Below, piece by piece: positions 41,601 to 50,300 of a stretch of DNA of 56,631 nucleotides. The first letter of the stretch is position 1; every line of letters begins with the position of its first letter. The stretch comes from Verrucomicrobiota bacterium (lineage in GTDB: Bacteria; Verrucomicrobiota; Verrucomicrobiia; Opitutales; Opitutaceae): positions 1 through 56,631 of the forward strand of contig JAFEGO010000118.1 of the NCBI GenBank assembly GCA_018239845.1, written 5' to 3'. Under the pieces are notes generated by a model. That model saw only the letters and a program-made list of their open reading frames with translations. It had not been told where the DNA came from and did no database searches. The position numbers and the translations under genes are program-made.

Positions 41601-42389
41601 CTACACCTCGCCCTTGCGCTCCCGGTATTCGCGCGGGCTCATGCCACAGGCGGCGCGGATCGTCTTGTTGAAAAAATGCAGGTCGGGCAGGCCGACCTCG
41701 GCGGCGACGGCCTTTACGCCGAGCGTCGTGTACGTGAGCAGGTGCAGCGCGCGCTCCACGCGGCGTTGCCGGATGTAGGCCTCCACCGTCACGCCAAACT
41801 CGGCGCGGAAGAGCCGGGTCAGGTGGTTGTGCGAGATCTCCGCGCGCCGCGCGATCGCCGGGATCGACAGCGGCTGCGAGAGCTGCAGCTCGATCTCGCG
41901 CACCGCGCCGCTCAGCGCCCGGTGTTGGCGCTTGTGCGGCTGACGCTCCGTCATCGGCCGGCCTGCGAGCTGCCAGAGCACATCCCAGAGCCGCACCGAT
42001 GAGCGCCGCGGCTGCGATGGGCGCCAGCCCGCCGCCTCCTCCATCTGCCGCACGATGCCTTCGAACGACTCACCCACGTCCTGCACCACCGGCATCGCCA
42101 CCGGATCGCCGCCCGGCGGCAGCCGGAAGTGCGCGTAGGTGTGCCGCGACTCGCCGCGGAAGCGGTAAATCATCTTCGTGTTGGGCGGCGTGATGCCCAC
42201 CCAGCCCGGCGCGATGACGAACTCCCGCCCATCGAGCGTGATCGTGCCGTCGTAGCGGTAGAAATGCACCGACCACAGGTCGGGCAGCTGGTACTCCTCG
42301 ACCGCGCTTTTGCGTCCGTGCACCGCCTGGCCCGCGAGCACGAGCTCGGGCTGGTTCTTCAGCGGCATCTGCCACACCGCCGCGTTCAC
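41601..42389 (-). CDS. AraC-family transcriptional regulator
   Basis: 262 residues from GTG 42389 (or ATG 42368, MPLKNQPELVL). An N-terminal cupin-like sensing domain (DGREFVIAPGWVGITPPNTKMIYRF) precedes two HTH motifs in the C-terminal ~100 residues (PAIARRAEISHNHLTRLFRAEFG and VKAVAAEVGLPDLHFFNKTIRAACGMSPREYRER). Probably activates genes in response to a carbohydrate. The start abuts the purN stop with one base between, so it is the distal gene of an hldE-purN-araC run. The convergent PhyH/Gfo pair is a possible target (inference). Confidence 0.92.
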   Translation of the reverse strand: MNAAVWQMPLKNQPELVLAGQAVHGRKSAVEEYQLPDLWSVHFYRYDGTITLDGREFVIAPGWVGITPPNTKMIYRFRGESRHTYAHFRLPPGGDPVAMPVVQDVGESFEGIVRQMEEAAGWRPSQPRRSSVRLWDVLWQLAGRPMTERQPHKRQHRALSGAVREIELQLSQPLSIPAIARRAEISHNHLTRLFRAEFGVTVEAYIRQRRVERALHLLTYTTLGVKAVAAEVGLPDLHFFNKTIRAACGMSPREYRERKGEV

Positions 42390-42390
42390 G

Positions 42391-42966
42391 TCAGGCGCCC
42401 TCGCTCAGCCGGGCAATCACCGCCGGCAGCAGCGCATGCTCCGCCGCGTGGACCTTCGCCGCGAGGCTGTCCAACGTGTCGCCCGGCTCCACGCGCACGG
42501 CCTGCTGGTCGAGGATCGGGCCGCCGTCCACCTCGAGCGTCACGCGGTGCACGGTGCAGCCGGTGATCTTCACGCCGCGGCGCCACGCCTGCCCGATGCC
42601 GTCGAGGCCGGGGAAGCTCGGCAGGAGGCTCGGGTGGAGGTTAATGATTTTTCCGGCGAAGGCGTTAAGGAAACCCGGCTTCACCACGCGCATGAAGCCC
42701 GCGAGCACCACGAGGTCCGGCGCGCAGGCCTGCACGGCCGCGATGTAGCGCGCCTCGCCCTCGCCCTCGAGCTTCGTCTTGAACGGCGCGGGGTCGAGGT
42801 ACTCCGCCGGCACGCCGAAGCGCGGCCCGAGCGCGAGGATGCCCGCGTCGGCGCGGTCGGAGAAAATCCGCACCACCTGCGCGCGCCCGAGCTTCCCCGC
42901 CTGCTGCGCCGCGAGGATCGCCTCGGCATTCGAACCGCGCCCGGAACCGATGATGACAACACGCAT
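42391..42966 (-). CDS. purN: phosphoribosylglycinamide formyltransferase
   Basis: 191 residues; third step of purine synthesis using 10-formyl-THF. VIIGSGRGSNAEAIL is the phosphate-binding loop. The catalytic triad is Asn109, His111 (INLHPSLLPSFPG) and Asp147 (VDGGPI), equivalent to Asn106/His108/Asp144 of E. coli. Full length. Four bases separate it from the upstream heptose adenylyltransferase gene. Confidence 0.95.
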   Translation of the reverse strand: MRVVIIGSGRGSNAEAILAAQQAGKLGRAQVVRIFSDRADAGILALGPRFGVPAEYLDPAPFKTKLEGEGEARYIAAVQACAPDLVVLAGFMRVVKPGFLNAFAGKIINLHPSLLPSFPGLDGIGQAWRRGVKITGCTVHRVTLEVDGGPILDQQAVRVEPGDTLDSLAAKVHAAEHALLPAVIARLSEGA

Positions 42967-42970
42967 AAAG

Positions 42971-43489
42971 TTAAACGCCTCCCGCGGCCTTGATCTTCGC
43001 GATCAGGTTCGTGGTGCTGAAGCCCGGCAAGAAGGGCACGAAGACGATCTTCGCCCCGCCGCGCTCCAGCTCCGCGCGCTCTTCCTGGTTCAGCTTTTCC
43101 AAGGTGTAGTCGCCGGCCTTCACATAGACGTCGGGCCGCAGCGCACGGATTTCCGCGGTCAGCCGCTCCGTGCCGAAGATCACCACGCCATCCACGCACG
43201 CGAGCGCGCCGAGGGAAAAGGCCCGCTCGACCTCGCTCTGCACAGGCCGCAGCGGGCCCTTCAGCGCCTTCACGCTCGCGTCAGCGTTGATCGCCACGAT
43301 GAGCGCATCGCCTTGCGCGCGTGCCGCTTGCAGCGAGTAGATATGCCCCGTGTGGAGCAGGTCGAAGACGCCGTTCGTCAGCACCACGCGCCGGCCCTGG
43401 GCACGGAGGCTTTCCCGCAGGGCGGTGGCGCTGGCGAGGGTGTGGAGCTTGGGATTTTCGAGGTTCACGCGGTCATAAAAACCTCGCAT
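42971..43489 (-). CDS. rfaE2: D-glycero-beta-D-manno-heptose-1-phosphate adenylyltransferase (RfaE2 type)
   Basis: 172 residues; only the nucleotidyltransferase half of E. coli HldE. The signature TNGVFDLLHTGHIYSL holds HxGH (46-49), then INADASVKALKGPLRPVQSEVERA and PDVYVKAGDYTLEKL. The C-terminal GFSTTNLIAKIKA completes the domain. It makes ADP-heptose for LPS core. A separate kinase gene must exist outside the window. First gene of an hldE-purN-araC run. Confidence 0.92.
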   Translation of the reverse strand: MRGFYDRVNLENPKLHTLASATALRESLRAQGRRVVLTNGVFDLLHTGHIYSLQAARAQGDALIVAINADASVKALKGPLRPVQSEVERAFSLGALACVDGVVIFGTERLTAEIRALRPDVYVKAGDYTLEKLNQEERAELERGGAKIVFVPFLPGFSTTNLIAKIKAAGGV

Positions 43490-43551
43490 GCGCCCCGGCC
43501 GTTGTAAATTAACTTCACCCTCGGTCCGTTCTTTTGCTTTCGCCCCACCCC

Positions 43552-44592
43552 ATGAAACCCCGTCTCGCCCTTGTCGTCCTTTCGCTTGTCCTGTCGCTGC
43601 TCATCGGCCTCACGCTGCGCCGCGGTTCCGGCACCGCCGCCGGCGACGGCCCGCGCCGTCCCGTCATCGGTCTCTCGATGGATACGCTCGAGGTCGAGCG
43701 CTGGCAGCACGACCGCGATCTCTTCGTCGCCCGCGCCCACGAGCTCGGCGCCGACGTGAAGGTCGTATCCGCCAATGGTGACGACGTGCGCCAGGTGCGC
43801 GACTGCGAGGCCCTCGTGGCCAACAACATCTCCGCCCTCGTCATCATCCCGCACGACGGCGCCGCGATGGCCAAGGGCGTCGCCCTCGCCCACGAGGCGC
43901 ACATCCCCGTCCTCGCCTACGACCGGCTCATCCTCAACTGCGACCTCGATCTCTATCTCACCTTCGACAACGTGAAGGTCGGCGAACTCCAGGCGGGCTA
44001 CCTCGTGGACCGCCTCAAGGGCCGCAAGGCCCGCATCGTGCGCCTCCTCGGGTCCAAGACCGACAACAACGCCTTCCTCTTCAAGCAGGGCCAGGACAAC
44101 ATCCTCAACCCCGCAATCGCCCGCGGCGACATCGAGATCGTGCACGAGGACTGTTGCGATGGCTGGCGTCCCGAGAATGCGAAGAAGGTCCTCAACGCCG
44201 CCATCACCAAGGCCGGCCACAACATCGACGCCGTCCTCTGCTCAGCCGACATCCTCGCCGGCGGCGCGATCCAGGTCCTGCTTGAGGAAGGTCTCGCCGG
44301 CAAGGTCCTCGTCACCGGGCAGGACGCCGATCTCGCCTCCTGCCAGCGCATCGTCGAGGGCACGCAGTCGATGACGATCTACAAGCCGCTGAAGACCCTC
44401 GCCAGCACCGCCGCCGAGCTCGCCGTGAAGATGGCGAAGCGCCAGGTCATCGTCGCCAAGGAGGAACTCGACAACGGCAAGGTGAAGGTCCCCTCGATTT
44501 TCCTGAAGGTCCAGGTCGTGGACAAGGACACGATGGACAGCACCGTCATCGCCGACGGCTTCCACTCCCGCGAGTCGATCTACAAGAAGTAA
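43552..44592 (+). CDS. xylF: xylose-type sugar ABC transporter, substrate-binding protein
   Basis: 346 residues from ATG 43552, with an N-terminal signal or anchor (MKPRLALVVLSLVLSLLIGL) and no lipobox Cys. Periplasmic-binding fold I: PVIGLSMDTLEVERWQHDRDLF, VPVLAYDRLILNCDLDLYLTFDN, KARIVRLLGSKTDNNAFLF, DAVLCSADILAGGAIQ and TGQDADLASCQRIVEGTQSMTIYKPL. AYDRLI and TGQDA are typical of XylF, so D-xylose or a similar pentose is likely. It leads the xylF-xylG-(GxxExxY)-xylH operon. No xylA/xylB is present here. Confidence 0.88.
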   Translation: MKPRLALVVLSLVLSLLIGLTLRRGSGTAAGDGPRRPVIGLSMDTLEVERWQHDRDLFVARAHELGADVKVVSANGDDVRQVRDCEALVANNISALVIIPHDGAAMAKGVALAHEAHIPVLAYDRLILNCDLDLYLTFDNVKVGELQAGYLVDRLKGRKARIVRLLGSKTDNNAFLFKQGQDNILNPAIARGDIEIVHEDCCDGWRPENAKKVLNAAITKAGHNIDAVLCSADILAGGAIQVLLEEGLAGKVLVTGQDADLASCQRIVEGTQSMTIYKPLKTLASTAAELAVKMAKRQVIVAKEELDNGKVKVPSIFLKVQVVDKDTMDSTVIADGFHSRESIYKK

Positions 44593-44607
44593 GCTCGCTT
44601 CGCTCCG

Positions 44608-46155
44608 ATGCCCGCCCTGCTCGAAGCCCGCGCCATCACCAAGCGCTTTCCCGGCGTCACCGCCCTGCGTGACGTCAGCTTCGACCTGCAGGCCGGCGAG
44701 ATCCACGCCCTCTGCGGCGAAAACGGCGCGGGCAAGTCCACGCTCATCAAACTCCTCTCCGGCCTCCACGCGCATGGCTCGTACGAGGGTTCGTTCAGCA
44801 TCGCGGGCCGCACCGCCGAGTTTAGCTCCATCGCCGACGCGCGGCTCGCCGGCCTCGCCGTCATCTACCAGGAGCTCGCCCTCGTCCCCGGCCTGACGGT
44901 GGCGGAGAATCTTTTCCTCGGCTGCGAGCCGCGCCGCGGCCTCCTGATCGACTGGGAAAAGCTCTACACCGACGCCCGCGCCGCCCTCGCCAAGGTCGGC
45001 CTCGACGTGCCGGCCGACACCCTCGTCGCCGAGCTCGGCATCGGCCAGCAGCAGCTCGTCGAGATCGCCAAGGCCCTGAGCAAGGAGACGCGCATCCTCA
45101 TCCTCGACGAGCCCACCGCCGCCCTCGCCGAGCGCGAGGTCGATATCCTCCTCGCCCTCCTCCGCGACCTCCGCGCGCAGGGCATCGCCTGCATCTACAT
45201 TTCGCACAAGCTCGACGAAGTTTTTGCCATCTCCGACCGCATCACCGTGCTGCGCGATGGATCGACGATCTCTACCTACCGCGCCGCCGCCACCTCGAAG
45301 CACGCGATCATCCGCGACATGGTCGGCCGCGAAATCAAAGATCTCTTCCCCCGCGTCGCCTCTGCTCCAGGGGAAATCCTGCTGCGGGTCGATCACCTCT
45401 CCGTCTCACCCGCGTCCGGCGCCCCCGCGCGCCTGCGCGACGTGAGCTTCGAAGTCCGCGCCGGCGAAGTCCTCGGCATCGGCGGCCTCATGGGCGCCGG
45501 CCGCACCGAACTCCTCATGCATCTGTTCGGCGCGTGGGGTCACCGTCTCTCCGGCGACGTGCAGCTCTGCGGCCGCGACCTCCGCTCGCCGACTCCCGTC
45601 ACCGCGCTCGCCGGCGGTCTCGCCCTCGTAAGCGAGGACCGCAAGCGCTACGGCCTCGTCCTCGACCGCGACATCGGCTTCAACCTCTCGCTCTCCTCGA
45701 TCACGCGCCTGCGCCGCGGTCTGCTCGTCGATGAGGAAAACGAGGTCCGGACCAACCAGAAGTTTTTCAGCTCCCTCCGCGTCAAGGCCCCGTCGCTCGA
45801 GACCGCCGTCGGCACGCTCTCCGGCGGCAACCAACAGAAGGTCGTCATCGGCAAGGCGCTCATGACCGGCCCGAGCGTGGTCTTCCTCGACGAGCCCACC
45901 CGCGGCATCGACGTCGGCGCGAAACTCGAGGTGTACGAGCTGATCAACCGCCTCACCGCCGAAGGCAAGGCCGTGGTCCTCGTCTCGAGCGAACTCCCCG
46001 AGCTGATGGGCATGAGCGACCGCATCGTGATGCTGCACGACGGCGAGGTCGGCGGCACCTTTACCAAAGCCGAAGCCACCCAGGAAGTCCTGATCGCAGC
46101 TGCCATGGGGAGCGGGTCTCGCGACGACCGCGACGGACGCGACGAAAAGCCATGA
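44608..46155 (+). CDS. xylG: xylose-type sugar ABC transporter, ATP-binding protein
   Basis: 515 residues with two ABC domains. Domain 1: Walker A GENGAGKS (37-44), signature ELGIGQQQLVEIAKAL, Walker B ILILDEPTAAL. Domain 2: degenerate Walker A GLMGAGRTELLM, signature TLSGGNQQKVVIGKAL, Walker B VVFLDEPTRGIDVG, as in other sugar ABC ATPases. The last ~13 residues (SGSRDDRDGRDEKP) are foreign to the family: they are encoded by the left 32-bp inverted repeat of the inserted GxxExxY unit. The stop overlaps the next start as ATGA. Confidence 0.94.
   Translation: MPALLEARAITKRFPGVTALRDVSFDLQAGEIHALCGENGAGKSTLIKLLSGLHAHGSYEGSFSIAGRTAEFSSIADARLAGLAVIYQELALVPGLTVAENLFLGCEPRRGLLIDWEKLYTDARAALAKVGLDVPADTLVAELGIGQQQLVEIAKALSKETRILILDEPTAALAEREVDILLALLRDLRAQGIACIYISHKLDEVFAISDRITVLRDGSTISTYRAAATSKHAIIRDMVGREIKDLFPRVASAPGEILLRVDHLSVSPASGAPARLRDVSFEVRAGEVLGIGGLMGAGRTELLMHLFGAWGHRLSGDVQLCGRDLRSPTPVTALAGGLALVSEDRKRYGLVLDRDIGFNLSLSSITRLRRGLLVDEENEVRTNQKFFSSLRVKAPSLETAVGTLSGGNQQKVVIGKALMTGPSVVFLDEPTRGIDVGAKLEVYELINRLTAEGKAVVLVSSELPELMGMSDRIVMLHDGEVGGTFTKAEATQEVLIAAAMGSGSRDDRDGRDEKP
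46114..46145 (+). repeat. left 32-bp inverted repeat of the GxxExxY insertion
   Basis: Reverse complement of 46545-46576 with one mismatch. Lies inside the xylG 3' end and codes for its atypical Asp/Arg-rich tail. Confidence 0.9.
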
Positions 46156-46586
46156 ACGAAGAGGAAATTGGCAAACTCACGCTGGATGCGGCTTTCACGG
46201 TTCACCGTGAACTTGGGCCCGGCCTGCTTGAGTCTGTTTATGAGGCCGCCATGGCCATTGAACTGCGTCGGCTGGGCCTGAGCGTCGAACGCCAAGTACC
46301 CATTCCCGTCATCTACCGCGGCGAACCACTGGAAATTGGTTTCAGAGCCGATCTCGTCATTAATCGACTCGTTTTGGTGGAGTTGAAGTCAGTCGAGACT
46401 GTCACTCCAGTCTTCAAGAAAACCACCCTCACTTACCTGCGCCTGATTCCGCTGCGCCTTGGTTTCATCATCAACTTCAACGAAGTCCTCCTCAAGAACG
46501 GCATCACCCGCATCGTTCAGGATCTCGCCCTGTCTTCTTATCCGTCGTCGCGCCCGTCGCGGTCGTCGCGAGACCCCTCCCCATGA
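46152..46586 (+). CDS. GxxExxY-family protein inserted in the xylose operon
   Basis: 144 residues. GPGLLESVYEAAMAIELRRLGL gives the name-giving GxxExxY. The core IGFRADLVINRLVLVELKSVETVTPVFKKTTLTYLRL has the D-x(n)-ExK spacing (FRADLVI, LVELKS) of PD-(D/E)xK nuclease folds, and GFIINFNEVLLKNGITRIV ends it. Nuclease activity is inferred from fold only. The C-terminal Ser/Arg/Pro tail comes from the right inverted repeat. It is flanked by near-perfect 32-bp inverted repeats and is coupled to xylG and xylH through ATGA overlaps at both ends. Composition is less GC-rich than xylG. Confidence 0.88.
   Translation: MNEEEIGKLTLDAAFTVHRELGPGLLESVYEAAMAIELRRLGLSVERQVPIPVIYRGEPLEIGFRADLVINRLVLVELKSVETVTPVFKKTTLTYLRLIPLRLGFIINFNEVLLKNGITRIVQDLALSSYPSSRPSRSSRDPSP
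46545..46576 (-). repeat. right 32-bp inverted repeat of the GxxExxY insertion
   Basis: 31 of 32 positions complementary to 46114-46145. Encodes the SSRPSRSSRDP tail of the GxxExxY protein and ends six bases before the xylH start. Confidence 0.9.
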
Positions 46587-47713
46587 CCCAATCCCGCCTC
46601 TCTCTCCGAGATTTCTCCCTTCTCGTCACGCTCATCATCATTTGGGGCTTCTTTGCGGTAACGTCGCCCCAGTATTTATCCGCGCGCAATCTCTCCGCGC
46701 TTTCCGTCGAGCTGGCCATCACGGCCACGCTCGCGCTCGGTATGCTGCTCGTGATTTTGCCCGGGCATATCGACCTCTCGGTCGGCAGCGGCGTCGGCCT
46801 CATCGGCGGCATCGCAGCCGTGCTTGTCTTCAATCACGACTGGCCCGCCATCCTCGCCTTTCTGCCCGCCATCGCGGTCGCGCTGCTCGTCTGGTACGCG
46901 CAGGGCACGCTCATCGTCCGCCAGCGCATCCCCGCCTTCATCATCACGCTCGGCGGCCTGCTCGTGTTCAAGGGCGTGTTCTGGCTCGTGATCAACACCC
47001 ACACCGTCCCCGTCGCGCCCGGCGGGCGGCCCAACCTCTACTCCCTGCTCACGACCTACTACCTGCCGCCGCTCGCGAGCTACGCGCTCGTCGCGATCGT
47101 CTTTGCCGCTCTCGCCGTGGTGGCCGTGCGTGCCCGGCGCCGTCGCGCGCAGATGGGTTTCGCGGTCGATGACGCCGAGCTGGCGTTCATGAAGCTCTTC
47201 CTCACCGCGCAAGGGCTGATCCTGTTTGTCCTCACGGTGAATCAGTTTCGCGGCATCCCCCTCCCCGTCGTGATCCTCGGCACCGTGGCGCTGGCCATCC
47301 AGGTCATCACGCGCCACACGCCATTCGGCCGCCACCTCTACGCCATCGGCGGCAATGAGGAGGCTGCTTTCGTCTCCGGCGTGCCCGTGCAAAAGGTCGT
47401 TATCGGCGCCTTCACTCTGCTCGGCGGCATCGTCGCCATCACCGGCCTCATGCAGACCGCGTACGGCGGCGCCGCCACAACCACGGTCGGCGACCAGATG
47501 GAGCTCGATGCCATCGCCGCCTGCGTCATCGGCGGCACGAGCCTGCGCGGCGGCCGCGGCACGGTGCTCGGCGTGATCTTCGGCGCGCTGATCATGGCCA
47601 GCCTGCTCAACGGCATGACCCTCCTCGCCGTCGCCCCCGAGTTGAAATTCATCGTCCGCGGCGTGGTCCTCACGCTCGCGGTCTGGATGGATGTGAAGCT
47701 GGCGAAGCGCTGA
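46583..47713 (+). CDS. xylH: xylose-type sugar ABC transporter, permease
   Basis: 376 residues with about ten membrane segments, inner membrane. BPD_transp_2 family: LGMLLVILPGHIDLSVGSGVGLIGG, IIRQ-type LIVRQRIPAFIITLGGLLVFKG, YAIGGNEEAAFVSGVPVQKVVIGAF and ACVIGGTSLRGGRGTVLG. These are the hallmarks of RbsC/XylH permeases. A soluble stretch near 185-205 (RARRRRAQMGFAVDDAELAF) is an extra cytoplasmic loop also seen in XylH. The start overlaps the GxxExxY stop by ATGA. Confidence 0.93.
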   Translation: MTQSRLSLRDFSLLVTLIIIWGFFAVTSPQYLSARNLSALSVELAITATLALGMLLVILPGHIDLSVGSGVGLIGGIAAVLVFNHDWPAILAFLPAIAVALLVWYAQGTLIVRQRIPAFIITLGGLLVFKGVFWLVINTHTVPVAPGGRPNLYSLLTTYYLPPLASYALVAIVFAALAVVAVRARRRRAQMGFAVDDAELAFMKLFLTAQGLILFVLTVNQFRGIPLPVVILGTVALAIQVITRHTPFGRHLYAIGGNEEAAFVSGVPVQKVVIGAFTLLGGIVAITGLMQTAYGGAATTTVGDQMELDAIAACVIGGTSLRGGRGTVLGVIFGALIMASLLNGMTLLAVAPELKFIVRGVVLTLAVWMDVKLAKR

Positions 47714-47729
47714 GGCGGCGGGCGAAACC

Positions 47730-48878
47730 TCAGAAGAACTTCTTCGCCTTTTCGAAGAAGCTCTTCGACGTAGGCTCCGCGGCGTCGCCGCTCACGCGGG
47801 CGAAGTCCTCGAGCAGCTTGCGCTGCTCGGGCGAGAGCGACTGCGGCACCTCGACGTGCACGCGCACGAGCTGGTCGCCCTGCCGGCCGCCGCGCAGCGA
47901 GGGCATGCCCTTGTCGCGGAGGCGGAAGGTCGTGCCGCTCTGCGTGCCGACGGGGATTTTCAGCGAGGCTTTGCCGAAGAGCGTGGGCACCTCGATCGTG
48001 CCGCCGAGCGTGGCGAGGGTGAACTTGATCGGGATCTCGCAGAAGAGGTCGTCGCCCTGCCGCTCGAAGAGCTCGTGCTCCTTCACCGCGAGGACGATGT
48101 AGAGATCGCCCGACTGGCCGCCGGCGAGGCCGGCCTCGCCGTTGCCGGAGGAGCGCAGGCGCGAGCCGTTGTCCACGCCGGGGGGGATGCGGACGTTGAG
48201 CTTGGTGGTCTTGAGCGTGCGGCCTTCGCCGCGGCAAACCGTGCAGGGCTTCTCGACCTTCGTGCCCGCGCCGCCGCAGGTCGGGCAGGTCTGGGTGAAG
48301 GTGATGATGCCGCCCGAGCGGCGGATCTGGCCCGCGCCGCGGCAGGTGGGACACGTGACACGCTTGGAGCCCGGCTCGGCGCCGCTGCCATCGCAGCGTT
48401 CGCAGGCCATGTTCTTGCGGAAGGAGATTTCCTTCTCCGCGCCGCGCGCGGCCTCCTCGAGCGTGATCTCGAGGTCGTAGCGCAGGTCCGCGCCGTCGCG
48501 ACCGGAGTCGCGGCCGCCGCCCCCGCCGCCAAACATCTCGTCAAAGATCCCGCCGCCTCCGCCCCCGCCCTGCTGGCCGAAGACCTCGCGGAAGATGTCG
48601 AAGGGATCGTGCCCGCCCGCCGGGCCGCGCGCGCCGCCACCGCCGCCGGGGCCCTGGAAGGCCGCGTGGCCGTAGCGGTCGTACGCCGCGCGCTTTTCCG
48701 GGTCCTTCAGCACGTCGTAGGCCTCGGAGACTTTCTTGAACATCTCCTCCGCCTCCTTGTTGCCGGGGTTCTTGTCCGGATGGTACTGGACCGCCTTCTT
48801 GCGGTACGCCTTCTTCAGCTCCTCCTCGGTCGCGCCCTTGGCGACGCCGAGCAGTTCGTAGAAATCTTCCTTGGCCAT
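47730..48878 (-). CDS. dnaJ: chaperone protein DnaJ
   Basis: 382 residues. J domain 1-70 with HPD at 33-35, then a Gly/Phe-rich region (~75-130) with long Gly runs. The zinc-finger domain has four CxxCxGxG repeats ([32 protein letters not shown]), followed by the C-terminal substrate-binding domains. Type I DnaJ, stimulates DnaK. It follows grpE by 37 bases. dnaK is not in the window. Confidence 0.96.
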   Translation of the reverse strand: MAKEDFYELLGVAKGATEEELKKAYRKKAVQYHPDKNPGNKEAEEMFKKVSEAYDVLKDPEKRAAYDRYGHAAFQGPGGGGGARGPAGGHDPFDIFREVFGQQGGGGGGGIFDEMFGGGGGGRDSGRDGADLRYDLEITLEEAARGAEKEISFRKNMACERCDGSGAEPGSKRVTCPTCRGAGQIRRSGGIITFTQTCPTCGGAGTKVEKPCTVCRGEGRTLKTTKLNVRIPPGVDNGSRLRSSGNGEAGLAGGQSGDLYIVLAVKEHELFERQGDDLFCEIPIKFTLATLGGTIEVPTLFGKASLKIPVGTQSGTTFRLRDKGMPSLRGGRQGDQLVRVHVEVPQSLSPEQRKLLEDFARVSGDAAEPTSKSFFEKAKKFF

Positions 48879-48915
48879 GGATAGTTAATTAATGGATACC
48901 GGAATCGGACCGCGC

Positions 48916-49488
48916 TCAGGCCGCCGCGTCCGGCTTGGCCGGGCCGCTGGAGACGACCACCGAGGCCGCGCGCAGGAGGCGGCCGTTGAGCGTGTAGCCC
49001 GTGCGCACCACGGTGAGCACGTTGCCCTCGGGCACGTCGGCGCTCGGCTGGGCCGAGAGCGACTCGTGGAAATTCGCGTCGAAGGGCTGGCCCGCGGCGG
49101 CGATCTCCTTGAGCCCGTGGTTGGAGAGCGTGGACTTGAACTGGTTGAGCACCATGTCGACGCCGCTCGTGAGCGACTTCAGGTCGGCGTTGGGCTGCTT
49201 GGCCGCGGCGATGCCGAGGGCGAGGTTGTCCATGACGGGCAGCAGGTCCTCGAGCACGTTCTTCGTGCCGAACTGGCGGAGCTCGTCCTTCTCCTTCACG
49301 GTGCGGCGGCGGAAATTCTCCAGGTCGGCCACGGCGCGCAGGTAGCGCTCGTAGTTGTCCGCGGCTTCCTTTTTGGCCGCAGCCACCGCATCGACGGTGT
49401 CAGGCTTGGCTTCGGGTGCGGGCGAGGTCTGGCCACCCTCGGAGGTGGGGGCGGCGTTCTTGGTATCGTTCGTATCGGAATCAGACAT
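48916..49488 (-). CDS. grpE: nucleotide exchange factor GrpE
   Basis: 190 residues. A disordered acidic N-terminus (1-35) leads to the long dimerisation helix (NYERYLRAVADLENFRRRTVKEKDEL). The beta domain has FDANFHESLSAQPSADVPEGNVLTVVRTGYTLNGRLLRAASVVVS, the GrpE signature. Releases ADP from DnaK. In line with dnaJ, downstream of manA and an AsmA-like gene. Confidence 0.95.
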   Translation of the reverse strand: MSDSDTNDTKNAAPTSEGGQTSPAPEAKPDTVDAVAAAKKEAADNYERYLRAVADLENFRRRTVKEKDELRQFGTKNVLEDLLPVMDNLALGIAAAKQPNADLKSLTSGVDMVLNQFKSTLSNHGLKEIAAAGQPFDANFHESLSAQPSADVPEGNVLTVVRTGYTLNGRLLRAASVVVSSGPAKPDAAA

Positions 49489-49505
49489 GGTGAACGGTCA
49501 TTTAA

Positions 49506-50300
49506 CTACGGCTTTTTGCTTTCTTCAAGTGCTTCGAGATAGCCTTTCGCGCTTTCGCCGGCCCGCTGGCCCGCCGCCCGCAACCGCTCCGCCCCGGTCT
49601 TCGCGGCGTCCTTCGCCGCCTGGCGCAAGGCCCGCCCAAGATTCTCGGGCACAACCCCTTCCAAAGCCGAGCCCAAGGGCGCGAGCGCCTGCCACACCTC
49701 CGGGGTGAACAGCGGTTGCAGGCTCGTGACGTCGCGGTACGTGCCTTTGACGCCCACCGCAAACTCCCGCACCACCGGCACCAGCCCGCTGTGGTCTGCC
49801 ACCGTCAGCCGGTCAAGCCGCAGGTCCAGCCGCCGGATGAGAAACTTCGGCGCCGCTGCCGCCGGGCCCGCCGCCGGACCTCGTTGAAAGCTCTCGGCGT
49901 TGGTCTGTCCGCCGGCCGACTTCACGAGCGTGAGCCGGTCGATATCGAGCACCACCGTCTCGAACACCGGCCGCTCCGACCACAGCGTGGTCAGCTCGGC
50001 CTCCACGCGAAACTCCCGCACTTGCGCAAAATCCCGCGTCGGAAAACCCGGCGGATTGCCCAGCACGAGCCCGCGCACATCAATCAGGCCGGTGAAGGGA
50101 TTCGCCACGAGGCTCCGCACCTCGACGGTGAAGCCCGTGCGCTCGCGCAACTGCGCGGTGAGCACCGCCGGCAAAAACAGCATCCACGCCAGCGCGCCCG
50201 CGGCGCCGAGCACCGCGAGCACGATCAGCAGCTTGAACATCACGCCGCCCCGGTCGCGGCCGCGGCCTCCGCGTCTCGCGCTCGGCAGCGGTCCGGTCAT
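49506..50300 (-). CDS. AsmA-like membrane-anchored protein
   Basis: 264 residues. The start at 50300 is supported by an ATGA overlap with the manA stop; an alternative ATG at 50240 begins directly at the membrane segment (MFKLLIVLAVLGAAGALAWMLFLP). The body has GLIDVRGLVLGNPPGFPTRDFAQVREFRVEAELTTLW and FETVVLDIDRLTLVKSAGGQTNAESFQ, matching AsmA/DUF748 N-terminal repeats. A C-terminal Ala/Lys helix resembles that of the 8563-9306 protein. Probably faces the periplasm in envelope lipid or protein homeostasis; not proven. Confidence 0.7.
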   Translation of the reverse strand: MTGPLPSARRGGRGRDRGGVMFKLLIVLAVLGAAGALAWMLFLPAVLTAQLRERTGFTVEVRSLVANPFTGLIDVRGLVLGNPPGFPTRDFAQVREFRVEAELTTLWSERPVFETVVLDIDRLTLVKSAGGQTNAESFQRGPAAGPAAAAPKFLIRRLDLRLDRLTVADHSGLVPVVREFAVGVKGTYRDVTSLQPLFTPEVWQALAPLGSALEGVVPENLGRALRQAAKDAAKTGAERLRAAGQRAGESAKGYLEALEESKKP

